51,716 nt of DNA from Parabacteroides sp. (GCA_022775005.1 JALFJR010000068.1:1-51716), one strand, 5' to 3'; counted from the first letter of the stretch, positions 15,031 through 23,933 are shown. Notes: generated by a model not told the origin, from the sequence alone. A program made the numbers and translations.

Positions 15031-16293
15031 TTAGGGGTTGCGTGCCTCCGTGATGAACACTACGACACGGTTCCACTCGTTCTTCAACTGATAAGGCTGC
15101 AAGCTGTCGCCCTTGTAATCCACGCGGATACGGCTCGGATCGACACCAAACTCCTTCACCATCATGTTGCTGACAGCCTCAGCACGCTTCTGGCTCAGCT
15201 TCAAGTTGTAAGCGGGGCTACCCGTCTGCACGTCGGCATAACCGGTTACGATCAAGTTCACCTCCGGATGCTCCTCCAGATACTTGGCAGCCTCTGCCAC
15301 GTTCTTCTTCTGGATGTCGGTGATGTTATACTTGTCGATCTTGAAGGATACGGTCATACCCAGCAGCTCGTTCTTCACCACCTCTTTCTTCACCTCGGTG
15401 ATCACCGGAGCCGGCACGACAACGGTCTTCTCACGCTCCTCGTTGATCTTGCGGTTCAGCTCGTCCACCATAGCCTGGTCGGTCACCTTCGTATAGCGGA
15501 AACGACGGTCGCCATACTGATCCTTGAAGTGGTAGGTCAAGCCCAACATGACGTTCGCATAGGAATCCCACTTGCGATCGTAGCGCACGCCATTCAAACC
15601 ATCGTCGGTCGCGTTGAAGGTCGCCTCCAAGTTGAGGTCGAGCGTGTTGCTCAAGATGTAGTTGAACTGCAAACCGGCACGCAGGGCGAAGAGCGCCTTG
15701 CTGTCAGTGCATACCTCATAAGGTGTCTTTCTATCCACATCGTTGTTGCCCCACGCAGGGCTGTTGGCCCCCCACTCCTTCACCTTGTCGTCGAAACCGA
15801 AGGTGGTGTTGACACCCATACCTAAGATACCGACCACGTTGAAGCGGCAATCCTCGTCATACTGGCCAAAGATGTTATTCAGGTTGAACAAACCATCCAA
15901 ATAGCCGCTGAACATGTTGAAACCATAGTTTCCGTTGCCGAACACCTGGGGATAGGCCTCGATCACCTCGCTGTTGGCGCGTGACATCTGTTTCAGATAG
16001 GCGAATTGCAGACGCGCGCCCACGGCCGGCGCGAAATACTTACCGACCGAGATGGCTACACTCGGCTTGGTCATCGCGCCGAAGGAGCCGAAACGGGCAT
16101 TGTCGGACAGGGAGTGGTTCGCTCCGGCTTGAATGCCGATGAACCAGTTGTCTTTAGCCTTATATTGCCTCAACGCCTGAACGGTATCGGCTTTTAATTT
16201 CCAGGCCGCCTCCTCCTCGATCGTCTGTGCCCACAGCGACGCAGAACAGCAGATGGCAGCCAATAGTAAAGCTATTCTTTTCATGCTAAACAT
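15031..16293 (-). CDS. OmpA-family outer membrane protein
   Basis: The 420-aa product has a signal peptide (ALLLAAICCSASLWAQ). An N-terminal beta-barrel-like domain follows to about residue 265, rich in alternating aromatic strands, then a short coiled linker (ELNRKINEEREKTV). The C-terminal OmpA domain has VTGYADVQTGSPAYNLKLS and QKRAEAV, matching the peptidoglycan-binding Asp and Arg positions. It should tie the outer membrane to murein. It is preceded 15 nt upstream by a second OmpA-like gene in the capsule operon. The pair may position or stabilise the polysaccharide export machinery; that is inference. Confidence 0.88.
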   Translation of the reverse strand: MFSMKRIALLLAAICCSASLWAQTIEEEAAWKLKADTVQALRQYKAKDNWFIGIQAGANHSLSDNARFGSFGAMTKPSVAISVGKYFAPAVGARLQFAYLKQMSRANSEVIEAYPQVFGNGNYGFNMFSGYLDGLFNLNNIFGQYDEDCRFNVVGILGMGVNTTFGFDDKVKEWGANSPAWGNNDVDRKTPYEVCTDSKALFALRAGLQFNYILSNTLDLNLEATFNATDDGLNGVRYDRKWDSYANVMLGLTYHFKDQYGDRRFRYTKVTDQAMVDELNRKINEEREKTVVVPAPVITEVKKEVVKNELLGMTVSFKIDKYNITDIQKKNVAEAAKYLEEHPEVNLIVTGYADVQTGSPAYNLKLSQKRAEAVSNMMVKEFGVDPSRIRVDYKGDSLQPYQLKNEWNRVVVFITEARNP

Positions 16294-16308
16294 TCTTTTT
16301 TGGTGTTG

Positions 16309-17493
16309 TTATTCGTTGATATACACAATGACGCAACTGGTTTGCGGATCGAGTGAGTTGATGACAGCCGGGTTCTTCTCGATGAAGATGCGTCCGGCGG
16401 GGATGTCATAGGTATTCACCAGCACGTTGCGGATGGATTGTGCGCGCGCCATGAACAACTCCGCATCCTTCACCTCCTTGGTCGAAGAGATGTAGAGGTC
16501 GCCCTCGGCCAGCTTCTTCAGGTTCTCAGCCGCTGTGTACACGTTCACCTCCTGCAACTTGTTGATCTCGGCAGAAGCATTGTCGAACGAGATGAACGAA
16601 CGGACATGGTTGCTCTCCACCACCTCTGTCTCCACCTTGGTGACCGGAGCGGGCGCTACCTTCTTCTGCTCGCGCAAGCGGTTGATCTCGGCGTTCGCCT
16701 CGTCGAACTTCGAGAGGTCGCGACGCGCGTAGGTGAACTGGTGCGAACCGTCGTGGTTCTTGAAGCGATAGGTCACGCCTACCATCAGGTTGACATGGCC
16801 ATCCCAGCGGTCGTTAGAGCCTTTGCCATCCCAACCGTCGAAGGAGTCGTCGAGCACGCTGTTGATCACCTCGACGTTCAAATCCCAAGCCTTGCTGAGG
16901 CGGAAGTTCGCCATCAAGCCGAGGCGGATAGCCAGCAGGTTTTGCGACTTCGTGCTGAAATACGACTCCTGTGTCTCCGTATTCCACGACTTGTCGCTGA
17001 AGTCCATCGTATGCTCGAAGCCGGCACCCAAGATACCGATCAAGTTGAACACACGATCCTCCTCATAGCCGCAGCAGATGTTGGTGAAGTTGAACAAACC
17101 GTCCAACGCAAGACCTGCCGCGTCCCAATGGTAGAGACCTCCGTTGCTCGCGTAGCCGGAGTTAATCCCATAAGAACCCTGGAGGCGCAAACCTCCCGCC
17201 GGAGCGATCCACTTACCTACGGACAGGGCCGCAGCCGGGCGAACCTGGTTGAAGAAACTGGAGTTAGAGATGTTGGTACCCCATGAGTAGAGGCCACCAG
17301 CCTGTAAGCTCACAAACCAGTTATCTCCAAACTTTGACTTGTTTAAGAGCCGTTTACCACCGTTCGTAGGATCTGTCCAATAAGGCGTGTCGCTGACCTC
17401 CTGCTGTACAGGAGCCACTTCCGCTTTCTCTTGAGCATATCCCACGGATAGGGTCAACAATGGCATCATAAACGCAATGAAATACTTTTTCAT
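16309..17493 (-). CDS. OmpA-like outer membrane protein, divergent C-terminus
   Basis: The product (394 aa) has a signal peptide (MKKYFIAFMMPLLTLSVGYA) and the same plan as the following gene: barrel-like domain, linker (EANAEINRLREQKKV) and a C-terminal OmpA-type fold. In the C-terminal part the usual Asp-containing segment is replaced by LYISSTKEVKDAELFM, while ARAQSIRNVL keeps the Arg region. Peptidoglycan binding may be lost or changed. I start at the ATG at 17493, preceded by GGATCGCAAA; an ATG at 17505 is possible. The two genes look like an old duplication kept as a pair. Confidence 0.85.
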   Translation of the reverse strand: MKKYFIAFMMPLLTLSVGYAQEKAEVAPVQQEVSDTPYWTDPTNGGKRLLNKSKFGDNWFVSLQAGGLYSWGTNISNSSFFNQVRPAAALSVGKWIAPAGGLRLQGSYGINSGYASNGGLYHWDAAGLALDGLFNFTNICCGYEEDRVFNLIGILGAGFEHTMDFSDKSWNTETQESYFSTKSQNLLAIRLGLMANFRLSKAWDLNVEVINSVLDDSFDGWDGKGSNDRWDGHVNLMVGVTYRFKNHDGSHQFTYARRDLSKFDEANAEINRLREQKKVAPAPVTKVETEVVESNHVRSFISFDNASAEINKLQEVNVYTAAENLKKLAEGDLYISSTKEVKDAELFMARAQSIRNVLVNTYDIPAGRIFIEKNPAVINSLDPQTSCVIVYINE

Positions 17494-17526
17494 TTTGCGA
17501 TCCATTTTAATTAAACATTATATTAG

Positions 17527-19440
17527 TTATTCATTCTTCGCTGTTTCGTTGGCTTTGTCGAGCGCCTCATACACCGAGTTGACGCTCTTGAACTCCGGCA
17601 CGATCTGTTTCAGCAGGGCGACGGTCTCCTCCTTGTTGTCGGTATGCGCCACCTCGACCAGTCGTCGCAAGGCCGACTCCACCTTCGCGTAATCCCGCTC
17701 GATGCTGATGCCCCGGAAGATCTTCGGGTTTGCGGTAGGTGTCGCGTTCTCCTTATTATAGAGCAGCTCCTCATACAGCTTCTCGCCGGGACGCAAACCG
17801 ATATAGGCAATCTGTATATCCTTGTCGGGTTGCAAGCCGGCGAGCTTGATCATGCGCCTTGCCATGTCGGCAATCTTCACCGGTTTACCCATGTCGAAGA
17901 TAAAGATCTCGTTGCCTTGCCCCATGAAGGCCGCCTCCAGCACCAGGCGACAGGCCTCGGGGATCGTCATGAAATAGCGGATGATGTCCGGATGGGTAAC
18001 CGTGACCGGACCTCCCTCCATGATCTGCTGCCGGAAGAGGGGGATGACACTGCCGTTGCTGCCCAACACATTGCCGAAGCGGGTGGTGACGAAAGCGGTC
18101 TTTCCCGGCAGGATGCCCTCCTTGATCGCGCTCCCGAGGCTCTGCACATACATCTCCGCCAACCGCTTGGTAGCCCCCATCACGCTGCTGGGGTGCACCG
18201 CCTTGTCGGTAGAGATCATGATGAACTTCTTCACGTCATATTTCAGGGCCATATCCGCCACGATGCGGGTTCCCAACACATTGGTACGCACCGCCTCGCA
18301 GGGGAATTTCTCCATCATGGGCACATGCTTGTAGGCGGCCGCATGGAAGATGATGTCGGGGCGATAGCACTTGATCTGCGATTCCACCCGGTCGCGGTTA
18401 CGCACGTCGCCAATGACGGGCACGACGTTGCAACCGGGGAACTTCTTCCGCAGCTCCATGTCGATCGCATAGGTGGCCGTCTCCGAGAAATCGAAGAGGA
18501 CGAGCTGCTTCAGCTCGAACCGACAGAGCTGACGGCATAATTCGCTGCCGATGCTCCCGGCGGCTCCCGTCACCAAGATCACCTTCCCCGCCAGCTCGTG
18601 GCGGATATTCTCCAGGTCGATGTTGATCTCCTCGCGGCTCAACAGGTCTTCGATCTGTATGTTTCGCAACTGGATGTCCGTCCATTGCTCCTGTCCCGTC
18701 AGGAAGGGCAGCACGCGCAAGTTGATGTTGTGCTCCAAGCCATATTGCACGATCTCCTCGTCGCCATGCAGATCGGTCGTGCTCAAGAAAAGCACGCAAT
18801 CCACCTTCAAGGTGCTGAACAATTTCTGCAAGCCGCCTTTCTCGTCGATCAGGTAGATCGTATAGCCGGCCACACGCAATTTCTTGTTCTCGGCCTGGCG
18901 CGTGACGAAACCGATCACGTCATACGACCCGTTGCCATTGCGCAGGTGGTTCGCCAAGTTGATCGCGCCCTCGGTCACGCCATAAATCAACGTCACCTGC
19001 TTAGGCTTCTTCAGCAACCAGAGCAGGTGATAATAGAAATTGACAATAAACACCCGAACGCTCATCAAGAGGAACACGGAGCCGATAAAGTCTGTGATAA
19101 TGACAGAATAGGCAAAAAGCCCGACATAATCCAGCACTATATAGGCAGCCACCGTGAAGGTGAGGGCTTTCAGCATCATGGCATAGATGACGCGTGTAAG
19201 CTCCACCATCGTCGAATAGCGTATGATTCCCCGGAAGGTCTTGCAAACCCCTGTCCACACAAAACTGGAGATGAACGCCACCCACAGGAAGTGATGCAGC
19301 AGCTCAACATCCACACTGACATTGATCAGGTAATGATAGAACAGGAAACTGAGCAGGGAGCAGAGGAGCGACAAAATACAATCCGCCCCCCAGATGATGT
19401 AGGGATTGAGATAGCTCATCCGTAAAAAGTTCTTCCGCAT
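17527..19440 (-). CDS. Membrane NDP-sugar 4,6-dehydratase/epimerase (CapD/WbpM/FlaA1 family)
   Basis: The 637-aa product has four N-terminal membrane helices (about 15-130), a CoA-binding-like domain (about 140-260), and a Rossmann SDR domain starting with VTGAAGSIGSELCRQL near residue 290. The catalytic region reads MISTDKAVHPSSVMGATKR, the Thr/Asp/Lys form found in this family in place of SxxxYxxxK. It makes a 4-keto-6-deoxy sugar from UDP-GlcNAc or a similar nucleotide sugar, the usual first step to 2,4-diamino or N-acetylfucosamine-type sugars. It is the second gene of the operon (42 nt after upxY), and the DegT aminotransferase could use its product. Confidence 0.92.
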   Translation of the reverse strand: MRKNFLRMSYLNPYIIWGADCILSLLCSLLSFLFYHYLINVSVDVELLHHFLWVAFISSFVWTGVCKTFRGIIRYSTMVELTRVIYAMMLKALTFTVAAYIVLDYVGLFAYSVIITDFIGSVFLLMSVRVFIVNFYYHLLWLLKKPKQVTLIYGVTEGAINLANHLRNGNGSYDVIGFVTRQAENKKLRVAGYTIYLIDEKGGLQKLFSTLKVDCVLFLSTTDLHGDEEIVQYGLEHNINLRVLPFLTGQEQWTDIQLRNIQIEDLLSREEINIDLENIRHELAGKVILVTGAAGSIGSELCRQLCRFELKQLVLFDFSETATYAIDMELRKKFPGCNVVPVIGDVRNRDRVESQIKCYRPDIIFHAAAYKHVPMMEKFPCEAVRTNVLGTRIVADMALKYDVKKFIMISTDKAVHPSSVMGATKRLAEMYVQSLGSAIKEGILPGKTAFVTTRFGNVLGSNGSVIPLFRQQIMEGGPVTVTHPDIIRYFMTIPEACRLVLEAAFMGQGNEIFIFDMGKPVKIADMARRMIKLAGLQPDKDIQIAYIGLRPGEKLYEELLYNKENATPTANPKIFRGISIERDYAKVESALRRLVEVAHTDNKEETVALLKQIVPEFKSVNSVYEALDKANETAKNE

Positions 19441-19482
19441 GTTCTTTTCAATAGTAACAGTAAGTTAATGACGGGAACTCCG

Positions 19483-20028
19483 TTAAGGAATCCGCTCCAA
19501 GAAGGCTTGCGGGATATAGGAGGTGGCCACGGCACAGATCCCGTGGATCGTCACGATCAGCCGATGGTTCTTCTTGATGCGGCAGATATAGCCCTCCGCC
19601 CCCTTGAATACGCCATCGATCACCCGCACGTGATCGCCTTGATAAAATTTCGGGTTTTCCGTTTCGAAATATTCCAGCCCCTTCTCGCCCGCGGAGGTGA
19701 CGAGCATGAAGATGTTCATCTCCTTCTCCGGAATGGCCAACGGCTCTCTCTGATAGCCCACCCGTCGGGTGTAGAGAATCGCCTTGCCCTGCAAAGCCTC
19801 TTGGATGGCCCTCGCCACCGAGGTCTCGGCATAGAAAAAAAGCAACGAATTGATCACCGGCTTGCGCACGGTTTTCTTTGTTCCGTCACTCTTGACCACC
19901 TTCACTGTCTCGCATGGGAGATAGCATGCAATGCCCCGCTTCAACAAGGCATCTTCTATGGCGAAGACCCTGTTGTAGAATACCTTCAATGCGAACCAAT
20001 GTTTTTTTAGATGATCAGGTGAGGTCAT
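19483..20028 (-). CDS. UpxY-family transcription antiterminator (NusG-like)
   Basis: The 181-aa product has a NusG N-terminal domain (HWFALKVFYNRVFAIEDAL, then CYLPCETVKV) and a C-terminal KOW-like segment (YQGDHVRVIDGVFKGAEGYI). UpxY proteins are the first genes of Bacteroides capsule operons and let RNA polymerase read through the leader of their own operon. It is the first gene here, about 210 nt downstream of the best promoter. No UpxZ-type inhibitor gene follows it; the next gene is the dehydratase. No invertase gene or long inverted repeats of a switching promoter are seen beside it. Confidence 0.9.
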   Translation of the reverse strand: MTSPDHLKKHWFALKVFYNRVFAIEDALLKRGIACYLPCETVKVVKSDGTKKTVRKPVINSLLFFYAETSVARAIQEALQGKAILYTRRVGYQREPLAIPEKEMNIFMLVTSAGEKGLEYFETENPKFYQGDHVRVIDGVFKGAEGYICRIKKNHRLIVTIHGICAVATSYIPQAFLERIP

Positions 20029-20059
20029 TTTTCACCGTTAATAAATTCAAAAAAGTGCA

Positions 20060-20102
20060 CTTCTCTTATTCCCGCATATTATATAATATACAGCAAGAGA
20101 AG
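20060..20102 (-). promoter_or_regulatory. Hairpin in the upxY leader
   Basis: CTTCTCTT (20060-20067) pairs perfectly with AAGAGAAG (20095-20102). The 27-nt loop contains a 14-bp AT palindrome (20076-20089, ATATTATATAATAT). It lies in the transcribed leader 32 nt before the upxY start and is a candidate pause, attenuation or UpxY-loading site. The rest of 20103-20248 shows no gene. Confidence 0.45.
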
Positions 20103-20248
20103 TTAGGCCAGCTTTTTTCATATCCATGAATCTCCAGCACACAGCGTTCCTCCTGATCCAAGAGGGACATCTGCAACTTCAAATCCTATAATTCTCCACT
20201 TATCTTATAAGTAATTCAAGCTTATCAGAGAAGACTATGAATTCACCG

Positions 20249-20278
20249 CAAAAGTACGGATTATTTTTCTTCTACAAA
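20249..20278 (-). promoter_or_regulatory. Putative capsule operon promoter
   Basis: On the minus strand, TTTG (20278-20275) is followed after 18 nt by TACTTTTG (20256-20249), close to the Bacteroidetes -33/-7 consensus. An overlapping alternative -7, TATATTTG, is at 20282-20275 and another, TATTTTTG, at 20430-20423. Start of transcription would be near 20242. Confidence 0.5.
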
Positions 20279-20415
20279 TATAATTAAGGGTTATTTTACC
20301 CTCCTCCACTCAAAAAATATCAAAATTGTTAAAAGTTATTTAACAAAGAAAGGCATTCACTGCTTGATTCTTGCGATTCGACCACAAAAAAACGAGAAAA
20401 ACTACAAAAGAAAGA

Positions 20416-20473
20416 GCGATTGCAAAAATACGAATAACCACATCTTATGCTATTTTCATATTTTCACAATCGC
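20416..20473. repeat. Imperfect long inverted repeat past the nucleotidyltransferase gene
   Basis: The arms start and end with GCGATTG and CAATCGC and continue inward over about 21-23 bp with a few mismatches (20416-20436 and 20451-20473), with a 14-nt loop. It lies 38 nt after the stop of the nucleotidyltransferase gene and may end its transcript. The remaining sequence 20283-20415 is AT-rich with no gene. Confidence 0.5.
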
Positions 20474-20510
20474 CATTTCCTCCGCTTCTCCGTGCGGTAT
20501 CACCGATGGA

Positions 20511-21416
20511 TCAGAATAGCTTTGCGGGATACTCACCGGCATCTACCAACGCCTGGATCTTATCTACCACACCTTGACGATCGGCGGCATACGTAACGCC
20601 AAACCATTTGGCAGTCGTGTCGAGCACACGCACCGTGGCCGTGCCCTCCGTGATCAGCTTGTTGACCATCAAGGGGATGAAATACTCCGCCTTGAGATTG
20701 GCGGCATTCGCCCGCAGGAACTCCTTGAAATAGGCTTCCGAATGGGCGAAATAGTCGGGCGTAAAGCCCCACATGTTCATGGAGACGGGGGTGTTCTCCT
20801 CCAAGACCACCTTCTGCCCCTGCTCGTCGATAAACTGGATGTCGCCCTCGATACGCTCGATCGCCGTGCGCTCCACAACACCGGTCAGATAGCCCTCGGC
20901 GGAGGTCTCGCAAACGCCGCGTGCCACAGATCCGCTCTCGCTCAAGGTATTGCCTACCCGATAACCCACCATGCAGTATTGGTTGCATGCGTCGTCTTTC
21001 AACGCAGAGAGCCATTTACCGATCACTGCGAAGCTGTCGCGACCATAGAAGTCGTCGGCATTGATAACGGCGAAGGGCTCGCGGATCACCTCCTTACCCA
21101 TCAAGACCGCATGATTCGTTCCCCAAGGCTTCTGACGTCCCTCGGGGCAGGTGAAGCCCTCCGGCAGGTCGTTCAGGTCCTGGAACACCAGCTCCACAGG
21201 GATATGATGCTCATATTTGGAAAGGATCTTCTCGCGGAAATCCTGCTCAAACGACTTGCGGATCACAAAGACCAACTTACCGAATCCGCCGCGAATCGCG
21301 TCGAAGATCGAGTAATCCATGATGGTCTCGCCATTCGGTCCCAAACCATCCAACTGTTTCAAGCCACCATAGCGGCTGCCCATTCCGGCCGCCAATACAA
21401 ATAATGTTGGTTTCAT
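20511..21416 (-). CDS. Sugar-phosphate nucleotidyltransferase-like protein
   Basis: The 301-aa product has the nucleotidyltransferase start FVLAAGMGSRYGGLKQLDGL, in which GxGxR contacts the NTP phosphates, then KPWGTNHAVL and INADDFYGRDSF, whose Asp would bind metal. The C-terminal part lacks a clear left-handed helix domain. Family members activate a sugar phosphate to an NDP-sugar or related product. It is transcribed away from the inositol-phosphate synthase gene 253 bp upstream. A CTP:inositol-1-phosphate role is an attractive guess from that neighbour, but a general sugar-nucleotide role is equally possible. Confidence 0.8.
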   Translation of the reverse strand: MKPTLFVLAAGMGSRYGGLKQLDGLGPNGETIMDYSIFDAIRGGFGKLVFVIRKSFEQDFREKILSKYEHHIPVELVFQDLNDLPEGFTCPEGRQKPWGTNHAVLMGKEVIREPFAVINADDFYGRDSFAVIGKWLSALKDDACNQYCMVGYRVGNTLSESGSVARGVCETSAEGYLTGVVERTAIERIEGDIQFIDEQGQKVVLEENTPVSMNMWGFTPDYFAHSEAYFKEFLRANAANLKAEYFIPLMVNKLITEGTATVRVLDTTAKWFGVTYAADRQGVVDKIQALVDAGEYPAKLF

Positions 21417-21456
21417 TCCTTTTCTTAATTAATTATCGTAACTCTATTTATGTGGA

Positions 21457-21464
21457 CAAAGGTA
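21457..21464 (-). promoter_or_regulatory. Putative -7 element for the nucleotidyltransferase gene
   Basis: The minus strand reads TACCTTTG, an exact TAnnTTTG match, 40 nt before the start codon. No good TTTG is seen at the expected distance upstream. Confidence 0.4.
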
Positions 21465-21669
21465 AGGATTTCTATCAAACAATCGCAGGAAAGCCTTTTA
21501 TTTCTAATCGGAGGCCAAAAAACAGCGACTTGGAACATCTTTCGCGCATTTTTCACAAACCTTTTCGATTATATTCGCCATACTTTCCAAATATTTTCCC
21601 GTAATTCGCCCCGTCAAACGAAAGCGAACAAAAGACATAAAGCTATTATTTATATTAAATGAGTTAGAC

Positions 21670-22977
21670 ATGGAAAAAGCAATTGTAAAACCGGCAGACG
21701 GTAAATTGGGTGTGCTTTGTGTGGGATTAGGTGCCGTAGCAACAACGTTTATTACAGGTGTGCTCATGGCACGCAAGGGGTTAGCCAAGCCTGTTGGATC
21801 AATGACACAATACGACAAGATTCGCATAGGCAGGGGAAAGGATAAACAGTATAAGCATTATGGAGAAATCGTTCCATTAGCTAATCTCGACGACTTGGTA
21901 TTTGGTGCATGGGATGTTTACAGCGCAAACGCCTATGAGTCAGCGATCAACTGCGAGGTTCTGAAAGAGAAGGATATCAACCCCGTGAAAGAGGAGCTGG
22001 AACGTATCGTGCCGATGAAGGCTGCCTTCGACCACAACTACGCAAAACGTCTGGATGGTGAAAACGTGAAGGAGTGCCGCGATCGCTGGGACATGATGGA
22101 GCAAATCCGTGCGGACATCCGTCGTTTCAAGGAGGAGAATGGTTGCGCACGTATCGTCGTTATCTGGGCAGCCTCCACAGAGATCTATGTACCCGTTGAT
22201 GAGCAGGTTCATGGTTCTTTAGCCGCCTTAGAGAAGGCCATGAAGGCTGATGACAAGGCGCATATCGCCCCCTCTATGTGCTATGCGTATGCCGCATTGA
22301 AAGAGGGCGCACCGTTCATCATGGGCGCACCGAACACGACCGTTGATATTCCTGCTATGTGGGAGTTGGCGGAAGAGACAAAGATGCCGATCGCTGGCAA
22401 AGACTTCAAGACCGGTCAGACATTGGTAAAATCCGGTTTCGCTCCGATCATTGGCACACGTTGCTTAGGTCTCTCTGGCTGGTTCTCTACCAATATTTTG
22501 GGTAATCGTGATGGTTTGGTACTCGACGAGCCGGCCAACTTCCACACGAAAGAGGTAAGTAAGCTCTCTACGCTGGAGTCTATCCTCGTGCCCGAAGAGC
22601 AACCGGATCTCTACACGGACTATTATCACAAGGTACGTATCAACTATTATCCGCCTCGCAACGACAACAAGGAGGGTTGGGATAATATCGATATCTTCGG
22701 CTGGATGGGCTATCCGATGCAAATTAAGATCAACTTCCTCTGCCGCGACTCTATCTTGGCCGCTCCCTTGGTGCTCGATTTAGTGCTGCTGAGCGACTTG
22801 GCCGCACGCGCAGGTCGTTGGGGCACACAACGTTTCTTGAGCTTCTTCTTGAAGAGTCCGATGCACGACTACACACAGGGCGAGGTGCCTATCAACCACC
22901 TCTTCCAACAGTATGTGATGCTGAAGAACGCCCTCCGCGAGATGGGTGGCTACGAGGCAGACGAGGAGATTGACTAA
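21670..22977 (+). CDS. myo-Inositol-1-phosphate synthase
   Basis: The 435-aa product converts glucose 6-phosphate to 1D-myo-inositol 3-phosphate with NAD. The Rossmann motif GVLCVGLGAVATTFITGV is at residues 14-31. Later family segments include GAPNTTVDIPAMWELAEE, IAGKDFKTGQTLVKSG and GLSGWFSTNILGNRDG, which line the active site. In Bacteroidetes this enzyme feeds inositol phospholipid and sphingolipid synthesis. No PI-phosphate synthase gene lies in the window; the divergent neighbour is a nucleotidyltransferase. A strong terminator follows 44 nt after the stop, so it is transcribed alone. Confidence 0.92.
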   Translation: MEKAIVKPADGKLGVLCVGLGAVATTFITGVLMARKGLAKPVGSMTQYDKIRIGRGKDKQYKHYGEIVPLANLDDLVFGAWDVYSANAYESAINCEVLKEKDINPVKEELERIVPMKAAFDHNYAKRLDGENVKECRDRWDMMEQIRADIRRFKEENGCARIVVIWAASTEIYVPVDEQVHGSLAALEKAMKADDKAHIAPSMCYAYAALKEGAPFIMGAPNTTVDIPAMWELAEETKMPIAGKDFKTGQTLVKSGFAPIIGTRCLGLSGWFSTNILGNRDGLVLDEPANFHTKEVSKLSTLESILVPEEQPDLYTDYYHKVRINYYPPRNDNKEGWDNIDIFGWMGYPMQIKINFLCRDSILAAPLVLDLVLLSDLAARAGRWGTQRFLSFFLKSPMHDYTQGEVPINHLFQQYVMLKNALREMGGYEADEEID

Positions 22978-23021
22978 TCAGGTTTCACGTCGGCCTCTCC
23001 GTCAAAAGGAGAAGAGCTATT

Positions 23022-23077
23022 GGAGGTATGTCAAAACTGGGCTTGTCGCAAGCCCGGTTTAACATATCTCCTTTTTT
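23022..23077 (+). terminator. Intrinsic terminator after inositol-phosphate synthase
   Basis: A long hairpin closes GGAG at 23022 with CTCC at 23071. Its top stem is GGGCTTG/CAAGCCC around TCG, and TTTTTT follows directly. Confidence 0.9.
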
Positions 23078-23122
23078 ATTCGCAATGTATTGTTTATTTC
23101 ATAACCAAGAGGGATTACGAGA

Positions 23123-23214
23123 CATTACCTATCATCAATGGGAGAGATTAGTAATCATGAGGGCCAAAGATTGGTAATCCTAACGGAGGAAGATTAGCGT
23201 ATAAAGATAGATAA
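23123..23214. repeat. Degenerate 23-bp tandem repeat between convergent genes
   Basis: Units start at 23123, 23146, 23169 and 23192. Two of them begin with the dyads GATTAGTAATC and GATTGGTAATC, the last begins GATTAG, and the first is more diverged (CATTACCTATC). The array sits between two facing terminators in the 302-bp gap 22978-23279, which holds no gene. Confidence 0.6.
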
Positions 23215-23249
23215 AAAAAGGAGCTCCCAGGGAGAATCCCTGGAGCCCC
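23213..23249 (-). terminator. Intrinsic terminator of rpsP
   Basis: On the minus strand GGGGCTCCAGGG and CCCTGGGAGCTCC form a stem with one bulge around ATTCT, followed by TTTTTTT. Confidence 0.9.
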
Positions 23250-23279
23250 TTATGTCCCAAAGCGACAGAAAGCCTGAAA

Positions 23280-23825
23280 TTACTCAGCGCTCTCAGCGGC
23301 CGGAGCCTCAGCCTCAGCGGCTGCTGCAGCTTCCTCAGCCTTCTTAGCGGCCTCAGCGGCTGCCAATTCAGCTTTCTTCTTCGCTACGATCTCTGCCTTT
23401 GCCTTGTTCACCTCTTTCTCAGCCTCCAAACGAGCGGCAGCTACGGCCTTAGCTTTCTCGCTGTTCTTCGCCTTTGCAGCCTCGACAGAAGCTTGCTTTT
23501 GTTGCTTCCAAGCCTCGAATTTCTCCTCAGCCTTAGCCTCGTCAAAAGCACCCTTCTTCACGCCCTCCAGCAAGTGCTTCTTCAAGAGAACGCCCTCACG
23601 TGAAAGGATGTTACGAGTGGTGTCAGTAGGTTGCGCACCTACCTGCAGCCAATACAAAGCTCTTTCGAAGTTCAAATCTACTGTAGCAGGATTAGTGTTC
23701 GGATTATATGAACCTACCCTCTCAATAAACTTTCCATCACGTGGAGCCCTGCTGTCTGCGACTACGATCTGATAGAAGGCATAACCCTTACGACCGCGTC
23801 TTTGCAATCTGATTTTTGTTGCCAT
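23280..23825 (-). CDS. rpsP: 30S ribosomal protein S16
   Basis: The 181-aa product begins with the S16 core ([20 protein letters not shown], then [22 protein letters not shown] and [14 protein letters not shown]), which helps assemble the small ribosomal subunit. From about residue 105 it has a long tail of Ala, Lys and Glu, predicted helical. The core alone is usual in most bacteria; extensions of this kind are normal in Bacteroidetes. It stands alone between a terminator and the divergent ABC-F gene. Confidence 0.97.
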   Translation of the reverse strand: MATKIRLQRRGRKGYAFYQIVVADSRAPRDGKFIERVGSYNPNTNPATVDLNFERALYWLQVGAQPTDTTRNILSREGVLLKKHLLEGVKKGAFDEAKAEEKFEAWKQQKQASVEAAKAKNSEKAKAVAAARLEAEKEVNKAKAEIVAKKKAELAAAEAAKKAEEAAAAAEAEAPAAESAE

Positions 23826-23925
23826 TTGAATAATTTGAATTAATAATTAAATGAAGCTATTTGTATTAGCGACCGCGAAGATAGGCATTCTTATTGATTC
23901 AGCAAGCATTCTCGATTGTTTTTCC

Positions 23926-23933
23926 TACCTTTG
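23926..23933 (+). promoter_or_regulatory. Putative -7 element of the ABC-F gene
   Basis: TACCTTTG, exact TAnnTTTG, lies 32 nt before the ABC-F start codon. No clear TTTG stands at the proper distance upstream. Confidence 0.45.

Noticed and set aside
20029-20510. Invertible capsule promoter
   Set aside because: I found no pair of long inverted repeats around the promoter and no recombinase gene beside it; the only inverted repeats are short hairpin stems.
23280-23825. Fusion or frameshift in rpsP because of its length
   Set aside because: A long Ala/Lys/Glu tail is normal for S16 in Bacteroidetes and the frame is continuous.
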